The notes below the pieces were generated by a model, which was not told the origin of the DNA, did no database searches, and saw only the letters and a list, made by a program, of their open reading frames with translations. The translations under genes and the position numbers were made by a program. Shown one piece after another: positions 7,817 through 16,430 of a stretch of DNA of 57,322 nt (positions are counted from its first letter, which is position 1; every line of letters starts with the position of its first letter). Source of the stretch: Vreelandella rituensis (GTDB lineage Bacteria; Pseudomonadota; Gammaproteobacteria; Pseudomonadales; Halomonadaceae); NCBI RefSeq assembly GCF_003336665.1, contig NZ_QPIJ01000023.1:1-57322 (forward strand), in the 5' to 3' direction.

Positions 7817-9298
7817 TCAACTTCCCGATACTGAACCTAGTGCCCCAAGGCAGTAATACTTGGTTTCGAGATACTCATCGATTCCCGTGGCGCCGCCTTC
7901 GCGGCCCAGACCCGACTGTTTGACGCCGCCGAAGGGCACCGGCGGGCCGGTCATCTTCACCGAGTTGACACTGACCATGCCATATTCGAGTGCCCGCAAC
8001 AGCCGCCAGATGCGCCGTATATCGTGGGTATACACATAAGCCGCCAGGCCGTATTCGGTATCGTTGGCCAGTTCGATCACTTCATCATCGTTGGCGTAAG
8101 CAGTGATGCCCGCCACCGGAGCGAAGTTCTCTTCCTTCCATACTTTCATCTGCGGGGTGACGTTGGTCAGCAACACCGGCATGAAGAAGTTGGGACCGGG
8201 CGCTTGCGATTGATCACCCATCACCAGCTTGGCGCCGCGCGAAACGGCATCGTCGACAATGGCGGAAGCTTTCTCTACCGCCTGGGCATGGATCAAGGGG
8301 CCGAGGTCAACTTCGCTGTCCAGGCCGTTGCCCACGGTGAGCGCCGACATCCGCTGAGCGAAGTGCTCGACGAACTCATCGTGAATCGACTCATGCACCA
8401 GGATACGGTTGGCTGCCAGGCAGTCCTGCCCGGCGGTCTGGAACTTGGCCGACACCGCCGCAAACGCCGCCTCCTTGGGGTCGACATCCGGCCCCACGAT
8501 AAAGGGCGCATTGCCGCCCAGCTCCAGCGCCAGCCGCTTGATGGTATGCGCGCTCTGCTCCATCAGAATCCGCCCCACCCGAGTGGAGCCGGTGAATGAC
8601 AGCGCCTTGATGCGCGGTTCGTCACACAGCACCTTGGAAACTTCCGGCGCATCACCCAGCACCACGTTGAAGATGCCATCGGGAATACCGGCACGCTCAG
8701 CCAGTTCCGCCAAGGCCAGGGCGGAGAACGGCGTTTCATTGGCAGGCTTCACAATCACCGGGCAGCCTGCCGCCAGTGCCGCAGCGGCCTTGCGGGTGAT
8801 CATCGCCAGCGGGAAGTTCCAGGGGGTGATCAAGGCGGCGATACCTACCGGCTCCTTGAGAGTACCCAAGGCCGCATTGGGAATGTGGCTGGGAATCGTC
8901 TCGCCGTAGGTACGCTTGCCCTCCTCGGCGAACCAGCGAATGAAGCTGGCCCCGTATTCCACTTCACCACGTGCATCGGGCAGTGGCTTGCCCTGCTCCA
9001 GGGTCATGATGATGGCAAGGTCTTCGCGATGTTCCTGCAGCAGGTCGTGCCAGGCCAGCAAACGCTCGCAACGCTCATCGGCGCGTAGCGCCCGCCACTG
9101 CACGAAGGCCACTTCAGCGGCGTCTACCGCGGCGGTGATCTGTTCTGCTTCAAGCAGTGGAATATGCCCCAGCGCTTCGCCGGTGGCCGGATCATACACA
9201 GCCTCTTCGCGTCCACCTGAACCGTGCGTCCATTTGCCATTGATATAGGCATACTGGCGAAATAGGCGTGGGTCGCTGAGTCGAGTCGACAGTGTCAT
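7817..9298 (-). CDS. doeC: Aldehyde dehydrogenase DoeC (aspartate-semialdehyde oxidation)
   Basis: A 493-residue NAD(P)-dependent aldehyde dehydrogenase. It has TPWNFP (Asn161), VKPANETP, FTGSTRVG, ALELGGNAPFIV with general base Glu259, and TAGQDCLAANR with catalytic Cys293, the pattern of the succinate-semialdehyde dehydrogenase group. In H. elongata DoeC oxidises aspartate semialdehyde to aspartate, the last step of ectoine breakdown. The ATG at 9298 has a GGGAGGT site; an in-frame ATG at 9334 is a less likely start. A minus-strand terminator-like hairpin lies about 50 bases upstream, so doeCD may be partly uncoupled from the genes before it. Confidence 0.88.
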   Translation of the reverse strand: MTLSTRLSDPRLFRQYAYINGKWTHGSGGREEAVYDPATGEALGHIPLLEAEQITAAVDAAEVAFVQWRALRADERCERLLAWHDLLQEHREDLAIIMTLEQGKPLPDARGEVEYGASFIRWFAEEGKRTYGETIPSHIPNAALGTLKEPVGIAALITPWNFPLAMITRKAAAALAAGCPVIVKPANETPFSALALAELAERAGIPDGIFNVVLGDAPEVSKVLCDEPRIKALSFTGSTRVGRILMEQSAHTIKRLALELGGNAPFIVGPDVDPKEAAFAAVSAKFQTAGQDCLAANRILVHESIHDEFVEHFAQRMSALTVGNGLDSEVDLGPLIHAQAVEKASAIVDDAVSRGAKLVMGDQSQAPGPNFFMPVLLTNVTPQMKVWKEENFAPVAGITAYANDDEVIELANDTEYGLAAYVYTHDIRRIWRLLRALEYGMVSVNSVKMTGPPVPFGGVKQSGLGREGGATGIDEYLETKYYCLGALGSVSGS

Positions 9299-9348
9299 GG
9301 GCACCTCCCCTGGGTCTCGCTGCGAGATAGACATCGGTGCGCAGCGGG

Positions 9349-9376
9349 AAAAAAAGTGAACGGCCCGCAGGCCGTT
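9349..9376 (-). terminator. Terminator-like hairpin just upstream of doeC
   Basis: Minus-strand reading gives the stem AACGGCC/GGCCGTT (9359-9376) followed by CACTTTTTTTCCC. It lies between the decarboxylase gene and doeC and would stop or weaken read-through from the four-gene cassette into doeCD. Confidence 0.65.
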
Positions 9377-9423
9377 GCATGTGTTCAGGGTAAGGCAGTT
9401 CGTGGCAAGAGAGTTTTTGAAAG

Positions 9424-9447
9424 GCCGCCCGTTGGGCGGCACTTTTT
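9424..9447 (+). terminator. Terminator-like hairpin facing the plus strand
   Basis: The stem GCCGCCC/GGGCGGC (9424-9440, loop GTT) is followed on the plus strand by ACTTTTTTTG. No plus-strand gene is visible here, so it may block antisense transcription. On the minus strand the following sequence is CTTTCAAAAAC, a weaker T-run. Confidence 0.5.
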
Positions 9448-9495
9448 TTGTCTATCCCCTCTGGAGTGTGGTTTTTTTTGGTGGAGCCGGTTTCA

Positions 9496-12273
9496 TCAGC
9501 CTGCAGCCGGGTCGATCAGGGCTTCCTCGGTAAACACCACCAGTCCCAGTTCCGGCCGATAGCCGTGGATCTCGGTCACATCCAGCGCCTGAAGGAAATA
9601 CAGAATTTCCTCGCTGATCACCTGCCCCGGCACCAGCACCGGAAAGCCCGGTGGGTAGGGAATCACGAAGCTTGCCGATACCACATCGCGCCCTTCCCGC
9701 ATCTGCGCCTGTAGCTTGCCATTATCAAAGCGCAGGTATTCGGTGTTCTCTTCGTCGTAGCTAAGAAAGTAGGCGCAGCGGATATCGCCCTGGGGGGTAT
9801 CGGCACTGGGGCGGAAAGCATCGTGAAAGCGGCTGAAGTCCGGTAGCGGCGGCAATTCATGATTCAGGGAATGCACCTGATGCTCGATGATCTTGCGTTC
9901 GGGGCGGCTGCTGTCCTCCCAGCGGTACTCGAATTCCTTGGCCAGCTTGATCAACACATCCAGCAGGTAGGCGATCGAGCCACGGGTGGTGCCGATATTG
10001 GTCATGAACAGTACGGTGTTGCGTGAGGTCTTGTTGATCTGGATACCGTACTTGTTCATCAGGTATTCGTTCTTGAAGGTATCGCCGTCGACACCAGTAT
10101 TACCGATGGCGATGGTCACGCGGGTGGGGTCGACCACGAATTCGTCGCGCGCCCAGGCCTCTTCCATCTTGTTCCAACCGGTCACCGGGTCGTAGTAGGA
10201 CTCGACGCCCGACTCGCGGTAGGCCTCGGGCACCATGTCGCTGTTCTTCAGTACGCGGAAATACTTCTGCAGCAAGGGGTGGCTGTAGAGCTGTTCGCGT
10301 AGCGAAAGCGCCGTCTCAACCTGAGCGTGCACCAGTTCGAAGCCTTCCATTTCCGCCTGCATACGCCCCACATCCAGCGATGCCAAAATCTGATAATTGG
10401 GCGAAGTCGAGGTGTGGGTCATATAGGCTTCGTGGAAGGAAGACTCGACCTTCTGGCGGAAATCCTGGTCCCAGACGTGAATCATCGAGCCCTGACGCAA
10501 GGATGTCAGCGTCTTGTGGGTCGAGTGGGTGGCGTAGGTACGAATGCGCACCAGGTCCGGATCGGGCATCAGCCGCTGGTCGAGCCAGGTGGCGTCGTCA
10601 TCCGGGTCGAGCTGGTCGAACTCGGCTTTCCAGGCGGCGTATTCCTCGCGATAACTCTCGCTGCGATAACGATAGCGCAAGGTACGTGCCGAATTCATGG
10701 CGGTGCGCGGCCGATACGTGGGGTTGAAGCCGGCGAAGGCGAACCAGGCTTCGTCCCACAGAAACACCAGGTCCGGCTTGATCGCCAGGCACTCTTCCAT
10801 CACCCGGCGCACGTTATACACGATGCCATCGAAGGTACAGTTGGTCAGCAGCAGCATCTTCACCTTGTGCAACTGCCCGGCGCGCTTGTAGTCAAGCAGG
10901 GTCTTCTTGATGTCGCGCAGCGGCACCGCGCCGTACATGGAGTAATCGTCGAGTGGGTAGGAATCCAAATAACTGACATGAGCGCCGGCCAGGACCATGC
11001 CATAGTGATGCGACTTGTGGCAGTCGCGGTCGATCAGCACGATGTCCCGCGGCTTGACCAACGCCTGCACCACGATCTTGTTGGCGGTGGAGGTGCCGTT
11101 GGTGACGAAGAAACTGCGGCGCGCACCAAACGCCCGGGCGGCATACTCTTGCGCCTTCTTGATCGGTCCGTAAGGCTGCAGCAGCGAATCGAGCCCCCCG
11201 GATGTCGCCGAGGTTTCGGCCAGAAAGATATTGATGCCGTAGAAGTCGATCATGTGCCCCGCCCAGTGGGAGCGGGTGACCGACTTGCCACGGGAGATGG
11301 GCATGGCGTGAAACACCCCGGTGGGCTTTTTGCTGTATTCACGCAAGGCGTCGAAGAACGGTGTGCGATAGCGGTCATCGATGGCGCGCAGGATCGTATG
11401 ATGCTGCTCGATGTAATCCGTTTCACGGTAGAAGATGCGGTTGAAGTATTGAATGTCGCGGCTCGCCGTGGCCTCGACATCGCCGCTGGTGACCAGAAAC
11501 TGATCGATCTCCGGGCGCAGCTCGTGAATCATCGAGCTGAGCAGGATGCTGCGCTCGGCTTCGGTCTGGTGTTCCAGCTCCTTTTCCGAAAGGCCTTCCA
11601 GATAGTTACGCAGGGCACTGAGGTTGTACTTCGACTTGTAGGGAAATTCATAGCGGATCAGGCATGCCTGGATATTGGGATTGACCAGTATGGCAATCAA
11701 CGCATCCTCGAAACTTTTTACCGTCACCACGTCATAGACAAAGCGGTCTTCTGGGCGGCGCATGTTATGAAAGGCCTCGCGCACCACCTCCTCTTCCTGG
11801 CTGGAAAGATTGTCCACGATCAAAAGCTCGAAATAAGGCTGTGCCGAGCTGTTGGAAGCCGGGTGCCCACGGCGTAGCTGATTGAGGGCATCGAGGGTTT
11901 CCAGGTCTTCGGCCCCGGCATCGGTCTCGGAAAGATCGACTTGACGGCGCCGATAGGACTCACTGATCAACGCCCTGACCAGACGCTTGACCACTTTATC
12001 CAACAGCGCATATTCACCGCGATTGAACAGCGTCCAGAGATGCCGAAAATCCTCCTTGGACGGAAAGGCGTGATAATCCTCGATGATCTCCAAGCGGGTC
12101 AATTTGACGTCGATGGCCTTGATCAGGTTCTTGGCGCGGCTTTCCTCTTCAAGGCGTACCAAGATACCCAGATCACGCTTGAGCGCATTCCAGGTGTCGG
12201 CGCGAAGCTGGGAAATCTTGTGATAAAAACCCAGGGCGGTATAGGACGTTTCGGTAGGACTGCTCTCTTGCAT
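9496..12273 (-). CDS. Large Orn/Lys/Arg-type PLP decarboxylase
   Basis: A 925-residue fold-type I PLP enzyme of the prokaryotic ornithine/lysine/arginine decarboxylase family. The PLP-binding core starts near residue 320 (TPAFHAMP-like segment TGVFHAMPISRGK), with FFVTNGTSTANK, FLWDEAWFAF (Asp507) and the family signature HSTHKTLTSLRQGS with Lys587. Usual biodegradative enzymes are about 710-755 residues; here about 320 residues precede the core, including a receiver-like wing region (FELLIVDN near 148). The start is uncertain: 12273 follows AAAAGGA, 12285 is possible, and the ATG at 12345 overlaps the upstream stop by eight bases. Gene order suggests a diamino acid such as DABA, ornithine or lysine as substrate. 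The specific substrate cannot be read from sequence. Confidence 0.82.
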   Translation of the reverse strand: MQESSPTETSYTALGFYHKISQLRADTWNALKRDLGILVRLEEESRAKNLIKAIDVKLTRLEIIEDYHAFPSKEDFRHLWTLFNRGEYALLDKVVKRLVRALISESYRRRQVDLSETDAGAEDLETLDALNQLRRGHPASNSSAQPYFELLIVDNLSSQEEEVVREAFHNMRRPEDRFVYDVVTVKSFEDALIAILVNPNIQACLIRYEFPYKSKYNLSALRNYLEGLSEKELEHQTEAERSILLSSMIHELRPEIDQFLVTSGDVEATASRDIQYFNRIFYRETDYIEQHHTILRAIDDRYRTPFFDALREYSKKPTGVFHAMPISRGKSVTRSHWAGHMIDFYGINIFLAETSATSGGLDSLLQPYGPIKKAQEYAARAFGARRSFFVTNGTSTANKIVVQALVKPRDIVLIDRDCHKSHHYGMVLAGAHVSYLDSYPLDDYSMYGAVPLRDIKKTLLDYKRAGQLHKVKMLLLTNCTFDGIVYNVRRVMEECLAIKPDLVFLWDEAWFAFAGFNPTYRPRTAMNSARTLRYRYRSESYREEYAAWKAEFDQLDPDDDATWLDQRLMPDPDLVRIRTYATHSTHKTLTSLRQGSMIHVWDQDFRQKVESSFHEAYMTHTSTSPNYQILASLDVGRMQAEMEGFELVHAQVETALSLREQLYSHPLLQKYFRVLKNSDMVPEAYRESGVESYYDPVTGWNKMEEAWARDEFVVDPTRVTIAIGNTGVDGDTFKNEYLMNKYGIQINKTSRNTVLFMTNIGTTRGSIAYLLDVLIKLAKEFEYRWEDSSRPERKIIEHQVHSLNHELPPLPDFSRFHDAFRPSADTPQGDIRCAYFLSYDEENTEYLRFDNGKLQAQMREGRDVVSASFVIPYPPGFPVLVPGQVISEEILYFLQALDVTEIHGYRPELGLVVFTEEALIDPAAG

Positions 12274-12337
12274 GACGACACCCATCCTTTTATCGGTATT
12301 AATCTGGAAAAGGCACTGATTTCGGCAGCAGTGCTGA

Positions 12338-13375
12338 TCAGCCATGCAGGCCGCGTGAACCGTAGCGCACGGTGATCTGTTCTTCGGGAAATGCCTCGAA
12401 GCTCAAATCCAGCACCATGCCGGGCCAGCGAAACTGAGTACACCCCTCGTTGGGGCGATACACCGCGGTATACACCGTGCCCAGGCCGTGCCGGTAATCA
12501 TGACGAAACAGAGGTGGTGCAGAAAAGGCCGAGATCAGTCGCACATCGGTGGTGGCGTCGTCATCCACCAGAATCGAAAGTTGACGCTCGCGAATCAAGG
12601 TTTCCGAGGCCAGTGCATGTGCATACCATTCGATTTTCTTTTGATGATTGGTGGCCACCGCTACCCGCCGGATGCTCGCACGGCGATCCGGTGCGATCAT
12701 GGCCGTGACGTAGCGCCCGCAGGCATCCGCCACGGTGATGTTGTAGGCCATGTGAGTGGGCACTCGCGCCAGCACCTCCGCGGCTTCAGGCACCGTATCG
12801 CAGAACTCGAGGATGTAGCGCAGGATGATCGGCGCGCCAAAGCCATCCCCCACCACCTTGCGCCCGCCGAATGCCAGAGAAACGGCAAGCCCCGAGTCGT
12901 TCATGCCATCCAGCACGCCCCACAGACAATCCGACATGGCGATCACCCGGCGCTGATTCCAGCGTGTGTAGAGAATGGTGCCCTCACACAGCTCCGGCGG
13001 GTAATCGTAGTTGCGCGCCAGCACCGTGGCCGTCGCGCTTGCCAGCACCGCCTGGGAGCAACCGGTGATGTACGGCGGCGGGCGGTACAGGCTCAATAGC
13101 CGTGACGAAAGATCGCCCCCACCGGCCAGTTCGCACAAAGTGCGGTAGGTATCCAGCAACTCCGGCATGTGGTGGCGCAGGGCGTTATAACACTCCAAGT
13201 AGGAAGGGCGCTCGCGTTCGCCTTCGGCCAGGTACCAAGGTTCGTAGGCCGGCCAATGGTAATGAAACAGCGACTGCCACTTGGGACCCGCCACCTCTTC
13301 ATGCACGGTGCGAAATGTCAGTGTCTTGTCCAGTTCGACACGTGGCGCCCTGCCTGTGGCAAAGTTGCCGTCCAT
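12338..13375 (-). CDS. C45-family Ntn acyltransferase/hydrolase
   Basis: A 345-residue protein of the C45 family (acyl-CoA:6-aminopenicillanate acyltransferase and relatives). The marker is ITGCSQAVLA, with Cys about residue 106 as the expected autoprocessing nucleophile, followed by VLARNYDYPPE, LWGVLDGMNDSGLAVSLAFGG and a VATNHQ segment. About 105 residues would form the propeptide chain. Members cleave or form amide bonds between an acyl group and an amine. An in-frame GTG at 13381 overlaps the stop of the upstream ATP-grasp gene (GTGA), so that start is an alternative. It sits within the four-gene cassette between doeX and doeC. Confidence 0.8.
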   Translation of the reverse strand: MDGNFATGRAPRVELDKTLTFRTVHEEVAGPKWQSLFHYHWPAYEPWYLAEGERERPSYLECYNALRHHMPELLDTYRTLCELAGGGDLSSRLLSLYRPPPYITGCSQAVLASATATVLARNYDYPPELCEGTILYTRWNQRRVIAMSDCLWGVLDGMNDSGLAVSLAFGGRKVVGDGFGAPIILRYILEFCDTVPEAAEVLARVPTHMAYNITVADACGRYVTAMIAPDRRASIRRVAVATNHQKKIEWYAHALASETLIRERQLSILVDDDATTDVRLISAFSAPPLFRHDYRHGLGTVYTAVYRPNEGCTQFRWPGMVLDLSFEAFPEEQITVRYGSRGLHG

Positions 13376-13377
13376 GC

Positions 13378-14850
13378 TCACAGTATCTTGAAGTTGCCAC
13401 CGCCGATGGCATGGCTGACGGCAACTTCCTCCACCACAGGATCCTGCAATGCCTGTCCGGTGTATTGCTTACGGATGCCGTCTATCCATGCCTTGGCCCT
13501 TTCGGTCAGCTGGAAGTCATCATCCATCAACCGCCCCCGGGTGATCAGGATGCCCAGATCGGCCCCTTCATAGCGGAAGTCGCCGGGGCCGCTGATGCGC
13601 AGAAAGAAGGCTTCATGCTCGTTTTCCGCCGCATGAGGATGATAGCTGTAATGATCATAGGCGAGCTCGCCATTGTCATTCATGCGCCATAACCCGGTGC
13701 TCGGCGCCTGGGTCAGCAGGTCGACGCTTTCATCGGTATGCTTGATGACCAGCTGGCTCCAGCTGTCGACACTTTCGGGATGCGACCAGCGCTCGTTGAT
13801 GTCGTCGATATCCAGGTCAAAGTCGACATCCGAGAATTCCAGCAAGTGGAACAGGAACAGCGGGATATCCGAGTGAGCGAAGGCGGCCACGTTGGTCAGG
13901 GAACTCGCACCGGTAACGCGGGGATTGAGCTCGCCTAGGTACACATCATTGGTGTCCATATCAATCAGAAAGTCGAGCTCGAAGTAACCGCGATACCCTT
14001 CTTCGCGCAGGGCTTCACCGAATTTGAAGGTGTACTCACGCGCCAGGTCGCGTACTTCCTGACTGAAAGCCCCGGCAAACATCTCGTTGCCGCACCAACC
14101 GCCCTTGTAGGGCGTCAGCGTCTTGAACCCTACAAGCTCGGTCATCAAGGGGCCGACCACCGTGCCGCAGCGCGTGGCGCAGGCTTCTATCGCCGAGCCG
14201 CGACAGTTGATGCGCTTCATGATCTTGACCTCGGGCTCGGCTTCGATCTCTTCGGCGTGCTTGTAGTAGTCCTCTTCATTGGCAATGAAGAAGGTGGTAT
14301 GCCCGGAATCGCCGAAAGCGGTCTGCACCACCAGGTCGCTGCCCAGTTCCTGACTCACTTCACTGAGTTCCTGATAACTGCCCACCTTCGCCAGCACATT
14401 GGGCACGCTGGGCACGCCGGCTTTATTGCCGATGCGTACCGTCTCGATCTTGTTGTCCATCCGCTGGCGCAGTTCCGCCGGCGGAAAGGCAATCCGCAGT
14501 CCCAATTGCTCGCAGACTCTTTCAGTGTGCTCGTCGAACATCAGGAAGGCGGCCACCCCGGCATTGTCGCCGGCGGCGCGTGATTGAATGAAGTCGATCA
14601 CTTCCTTGTGTTCAAGCAAATAGTTGTTGATGTCTTCGATGCTCTCGAAATCGCGGGGAAACTTCTCCTTGGGCACGAAGACGTTACGCTGCTTGCCTTC
14701 GAAGCAGTCGATATAGTTGATGTGGCGAAAGCCTCCCACCCAATCACCGATGCCCAGGAGATTGAAGTTGGTCGCGGAAATAAAATAGACCGGCTCCTTG
14801 TTGTTGCGAAAATGCCTACGAACATCCGCAATGGAAGTGATTTTAGTCAT
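13378..14850 (-). CDS. ATP-grasp ligase (biotin carboxylase-like)
   Basis: A 490-residue protein with an ATP-grasp fold: RMDNKIETVRIGNKAG in the start of the ATP-binding part, DLVVQTAFGDSGHTTFFI, EIEAEPEVKIMKRINCRGSA and the metal-binding YLGELNPRVTGASS with the Glu-Asn-Arg set. Such enzymes join a carboxylate to an amine or other nucleophile through an acyl phosphate. There is no biotin-carboxyl-carrier or carboxyltransferase partner, so a peptide or amide ligase role is more likely than carboxylation. The ATG at 14850 has an AAGGAG site; the reading upstream of it is the shadow of the nitrilase gene. The stop overlaps the possible GTG start of the C45 gene. Confidence 0.78.
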   Translation of the reverse strand: MTKITSIADVRRHFRNNKEPVYFISATNFNLLGIGDWVGGFRHINYIDCFEGKQRNVFVPKEKFPRDFESIEDINNYLLEHKEVIDFIQSRAAGDNAGVAAFLMFDEHTERVCEQLGLRIAFPPAELRQRMDNKIETVRIGNKAGVPSVPNVLAKVGSYQELSEVSQELGSDLVVQTAFGDSGHTTFFIANEEDYYKHAEEIEAEPEVKIMKRINCRGSAIEACATRCGTVVGPLMTELVGFKTLTPYKGGWCGNEMFAGAFSQEVRDLAREYTFKFGEALREEGYRGYFELDFLIDMDTNDVYLGELNPRVTGASSLTNVAAFAHSDIPLFLFHLLEFSDVDFDLDIDDINERWSHPESVDSWSQLVIKHTDESVDLLTQAPSTGLWRMNDNGELAYDHYSYHPHAAENEHEAFFLRISGPGDFRYEGADLGILITRGRLMDDDFQLTERAKAWIDGIRKQYTGQALQDPVVEEVAVSHAIGGGNFKIL

Positions 14851-14902
14851 TATTCTCGCTCCTTCGGTGGCGGGTACTAAGAGGCCGTGTGGCAGGTATT
14901 GG

Positions 14903-15772
14903 CTAGAATGTGTCGGGGTCGGACCGTACCGGCTTGGCAAGCGGGCCCAATGTATCGAGAAAAGGTGAGGAGCCGTTTTCGCTACGATACAGCGAGAAAT
15001 CCACTTCCCGATCGCGGAAACTCTTGAGCGGCTGGCCCAGACCGCGCAGGCCGGTTTCGCGTTCGCGGCGCACTCGGGTAAGGTCGATCTCAATCGGCAT
15101 GATCTCTTCACCGATGCCTGCCTGATGGATTACGTCACCCGACGGCCCGACCACGATGGAACGGCCGTTACCCAAGGCGCCCGCACCATTGATATCGAAG
15201 AAATAGCACTGGTTGACCGCGGCATTGGTACGTGCGATCGAGAGCTCAATGTCCCGGTCGATGGTATCGGTCATGGTGGGATGAAGAATCACTTCAGCGC
15301 CCATGGCGGCCAGGGTCCGGGTGGTTTCGGGAAACCACATGTCGTAGCAGATGGACACCCCGAAGCGGCCTACCGTGGGTACATCGAAGACCACGAACTC
15401 CCTGCCGCTTTCCACCCCGGCTTCATAAGGGCGGAAGGGAAACATCTTGCGGTAACGCGTCACGATCTGCCCCAGGGGATTGATCACCACCAGTGTGTTA
15501 TAGATATGTTCACCAACCTGCTCGAACATCGAACCGGGAATCAGCCAGATACGGTATTGCGCGGCCAGCTGACAGAACATCGCTTCGGCATCGCTGGGTA
15601 GCGGTTGAGCATGATGCGGCGAAGCGCCCATGGGCATCAATTCGCTGAACAGCACCATCTGAACCTGAGGAAAACGGTTCATCAGCACGTCGATACGGTG
15701 GCGCATGGCCTCGGTATTGTCGCCATGGTGCAGGGCATGCATTTGAACACCGGCAATGGTGAAATAAGACAT
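14903..15772 (-). CDS. Carbon-nitrogen hydrolase (nitrilase superfamily)
   Basis: A 289-residue nitrilase-superfamily protein with the catalytic triad Glu44 (LFSELMP), Lys109 (RYRKMFPFRPYE) and Cys142 (VSICYDMWFPE). The superfamily hydrolyses amides, carbamoyl groups or nitriles. Similar proteins include aliphatic amidases, N-carbamoylputrescine and beta-ureidopropionate hydrolases. It is the first gene of the cassette after doeX, 180 bases downstream of it and 52 bases ahead of the ATP-grasp gene. A GAGAGA-type ribosome site precedes the ATG. Together with the ATP-grasp and C45 genes it points to amide chemistry. Confidence 0.85.
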   Translation of the reverse strand: MSYFTIAGVQMHALHHGDNTEAMRHRIDVLMNRFPQVQMVLFSELMPMGASPHHAQPLPSDAEAMFCQLAAQYRIWLIPGSMFEQVGEHIYNTLVVINPLGQIVTRYRKMFPFRPYEAGVESGREFVVFDVPTVGRFGVSICYDMWFPETTRTLAAMGAEVILHPTMTDTIDRDIELSIARTNAAVNQCYFFDINGAGALGNGRSIVVGPSGDVIHQAGIGEEIMPIEIDLTRVRRERETGLRGLGQPLKSFRDREVDFSLYRSENGSSPFLDTLGPLAKPVRSDPDTF

Positions 15773-15937
15773 TGATTTCTCTCTGCGTCAGGCGATCCGG
15801 CTGTTTTAACTTAGCTTGCTGGTCTGGAAAATTGTGTTCTGCTGGGTTAGTCAGTGGGTGGGGACTCACTTTCATCCTAAGCCAACGGAACGCTGAATTG
15901 GCGTTGACCATGCGTCTAGCTAAATCAGTCGCTACGA

Positions 15938-15951
15938 TTTACCCGGGTAAA
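15938..15951. promoter_or_regulatory. Perfect 14-bp palindrome downstream of doeX
   Basis: TTTACCCGGGTAAA is a perfect palindrome starting two bases past the doeX stop and lying 166 bases upstream of the CN-hydrolase start. This is a plausible operator for a promoter of the four-gene cassette. The regulator is unknown. Confidence 0.45.
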
Positions 15952-15952
15952 A

Positions 15953-16426
15953 TCACATGAAATCCTCCGGGAGAACACCCGGCTCGGACTGTTTGACTGC
16001 TTTAGTAACGATGTAAGTGCAATAGCGCTCGATTCCCACTTCCGAAACCAACCAGCTATCGATCAGACGTTGATAGCTATCGATGGAGCGCGCCTCGAAC
16101 TTGACCAGGTAATCCACCCCGCCGCCCACTGCCACGCATTCGGTGACTTCCGGGGTTTCCTGCACCATTGCCTCGAAACGCGAGAAGCTTTCGCTATTAT
16201 GCGCCTTGAGCTCGATTTGTACCCATACCGTATTGCGCGGCACCAGCGCCTGGCTGTCGATACGGGCACTATAGCCTTGAATGATACCGGCCTTTTCCAG
16301 GCGGCGGACGCGCTCCCAACAGGGGCTGACCGAGAGATTGATCGCCTCGGCCAGCTTGGATTTGGTAATTCGCCCGTCCCGCGACAGAATTTCCAGAATC
16401 TTTACGTCATAACGATCAAGTTTCAT
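15953..16426 (-). CDS. doeX: Lrp/AsnC-type regulator DoeX
   Basis: A 157-residue Lrp/AsnC regulator: N-terminal winged helix-turn-helix (about 5-60; LDRYDVKILEILSRDGRITKSKLAEAI is represented by LSVSPCWERVRRLEKAGII further on) and a C-terminal RAM ligand-binding domain with TECVAVGGGVDYLVKFEA. In H. elongata DoeX is the DNA-binding regulator encoded with doeA and doeB. The ATG at 16426 lies four bases after the doeB stop, so translation is probably coupled. Likely effectors are ectoine breakdown intermediates. A palindrome pair near 18807-18823 upstream of doeA is a candidate target. Confidence 0.9.
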   Translation of the reverse strand: MKLDRYDVKILEILSRDGRITKSKLAEAINLSVSPCWERVRRLEKAGIIQGYSARIDSQALVPRNTVWVQIELKAHNSESFSRFEAMVQETPEVTECVAVGGGVDYLVKFEARSIDSYQRLIDSWLVSEVGIERYCTYIVTKAVKQSEPGVLPEDFM

Positions 16427-16430
16427 TGGT

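Noticed and set aside
10327..11877. Open frame of 516 residues on the plus strand over the decarboxylase
   Set aside because: Antisense shadow of a well-supported PLP enzyme; composition rich in His, Gln and Val and no domain recognised.
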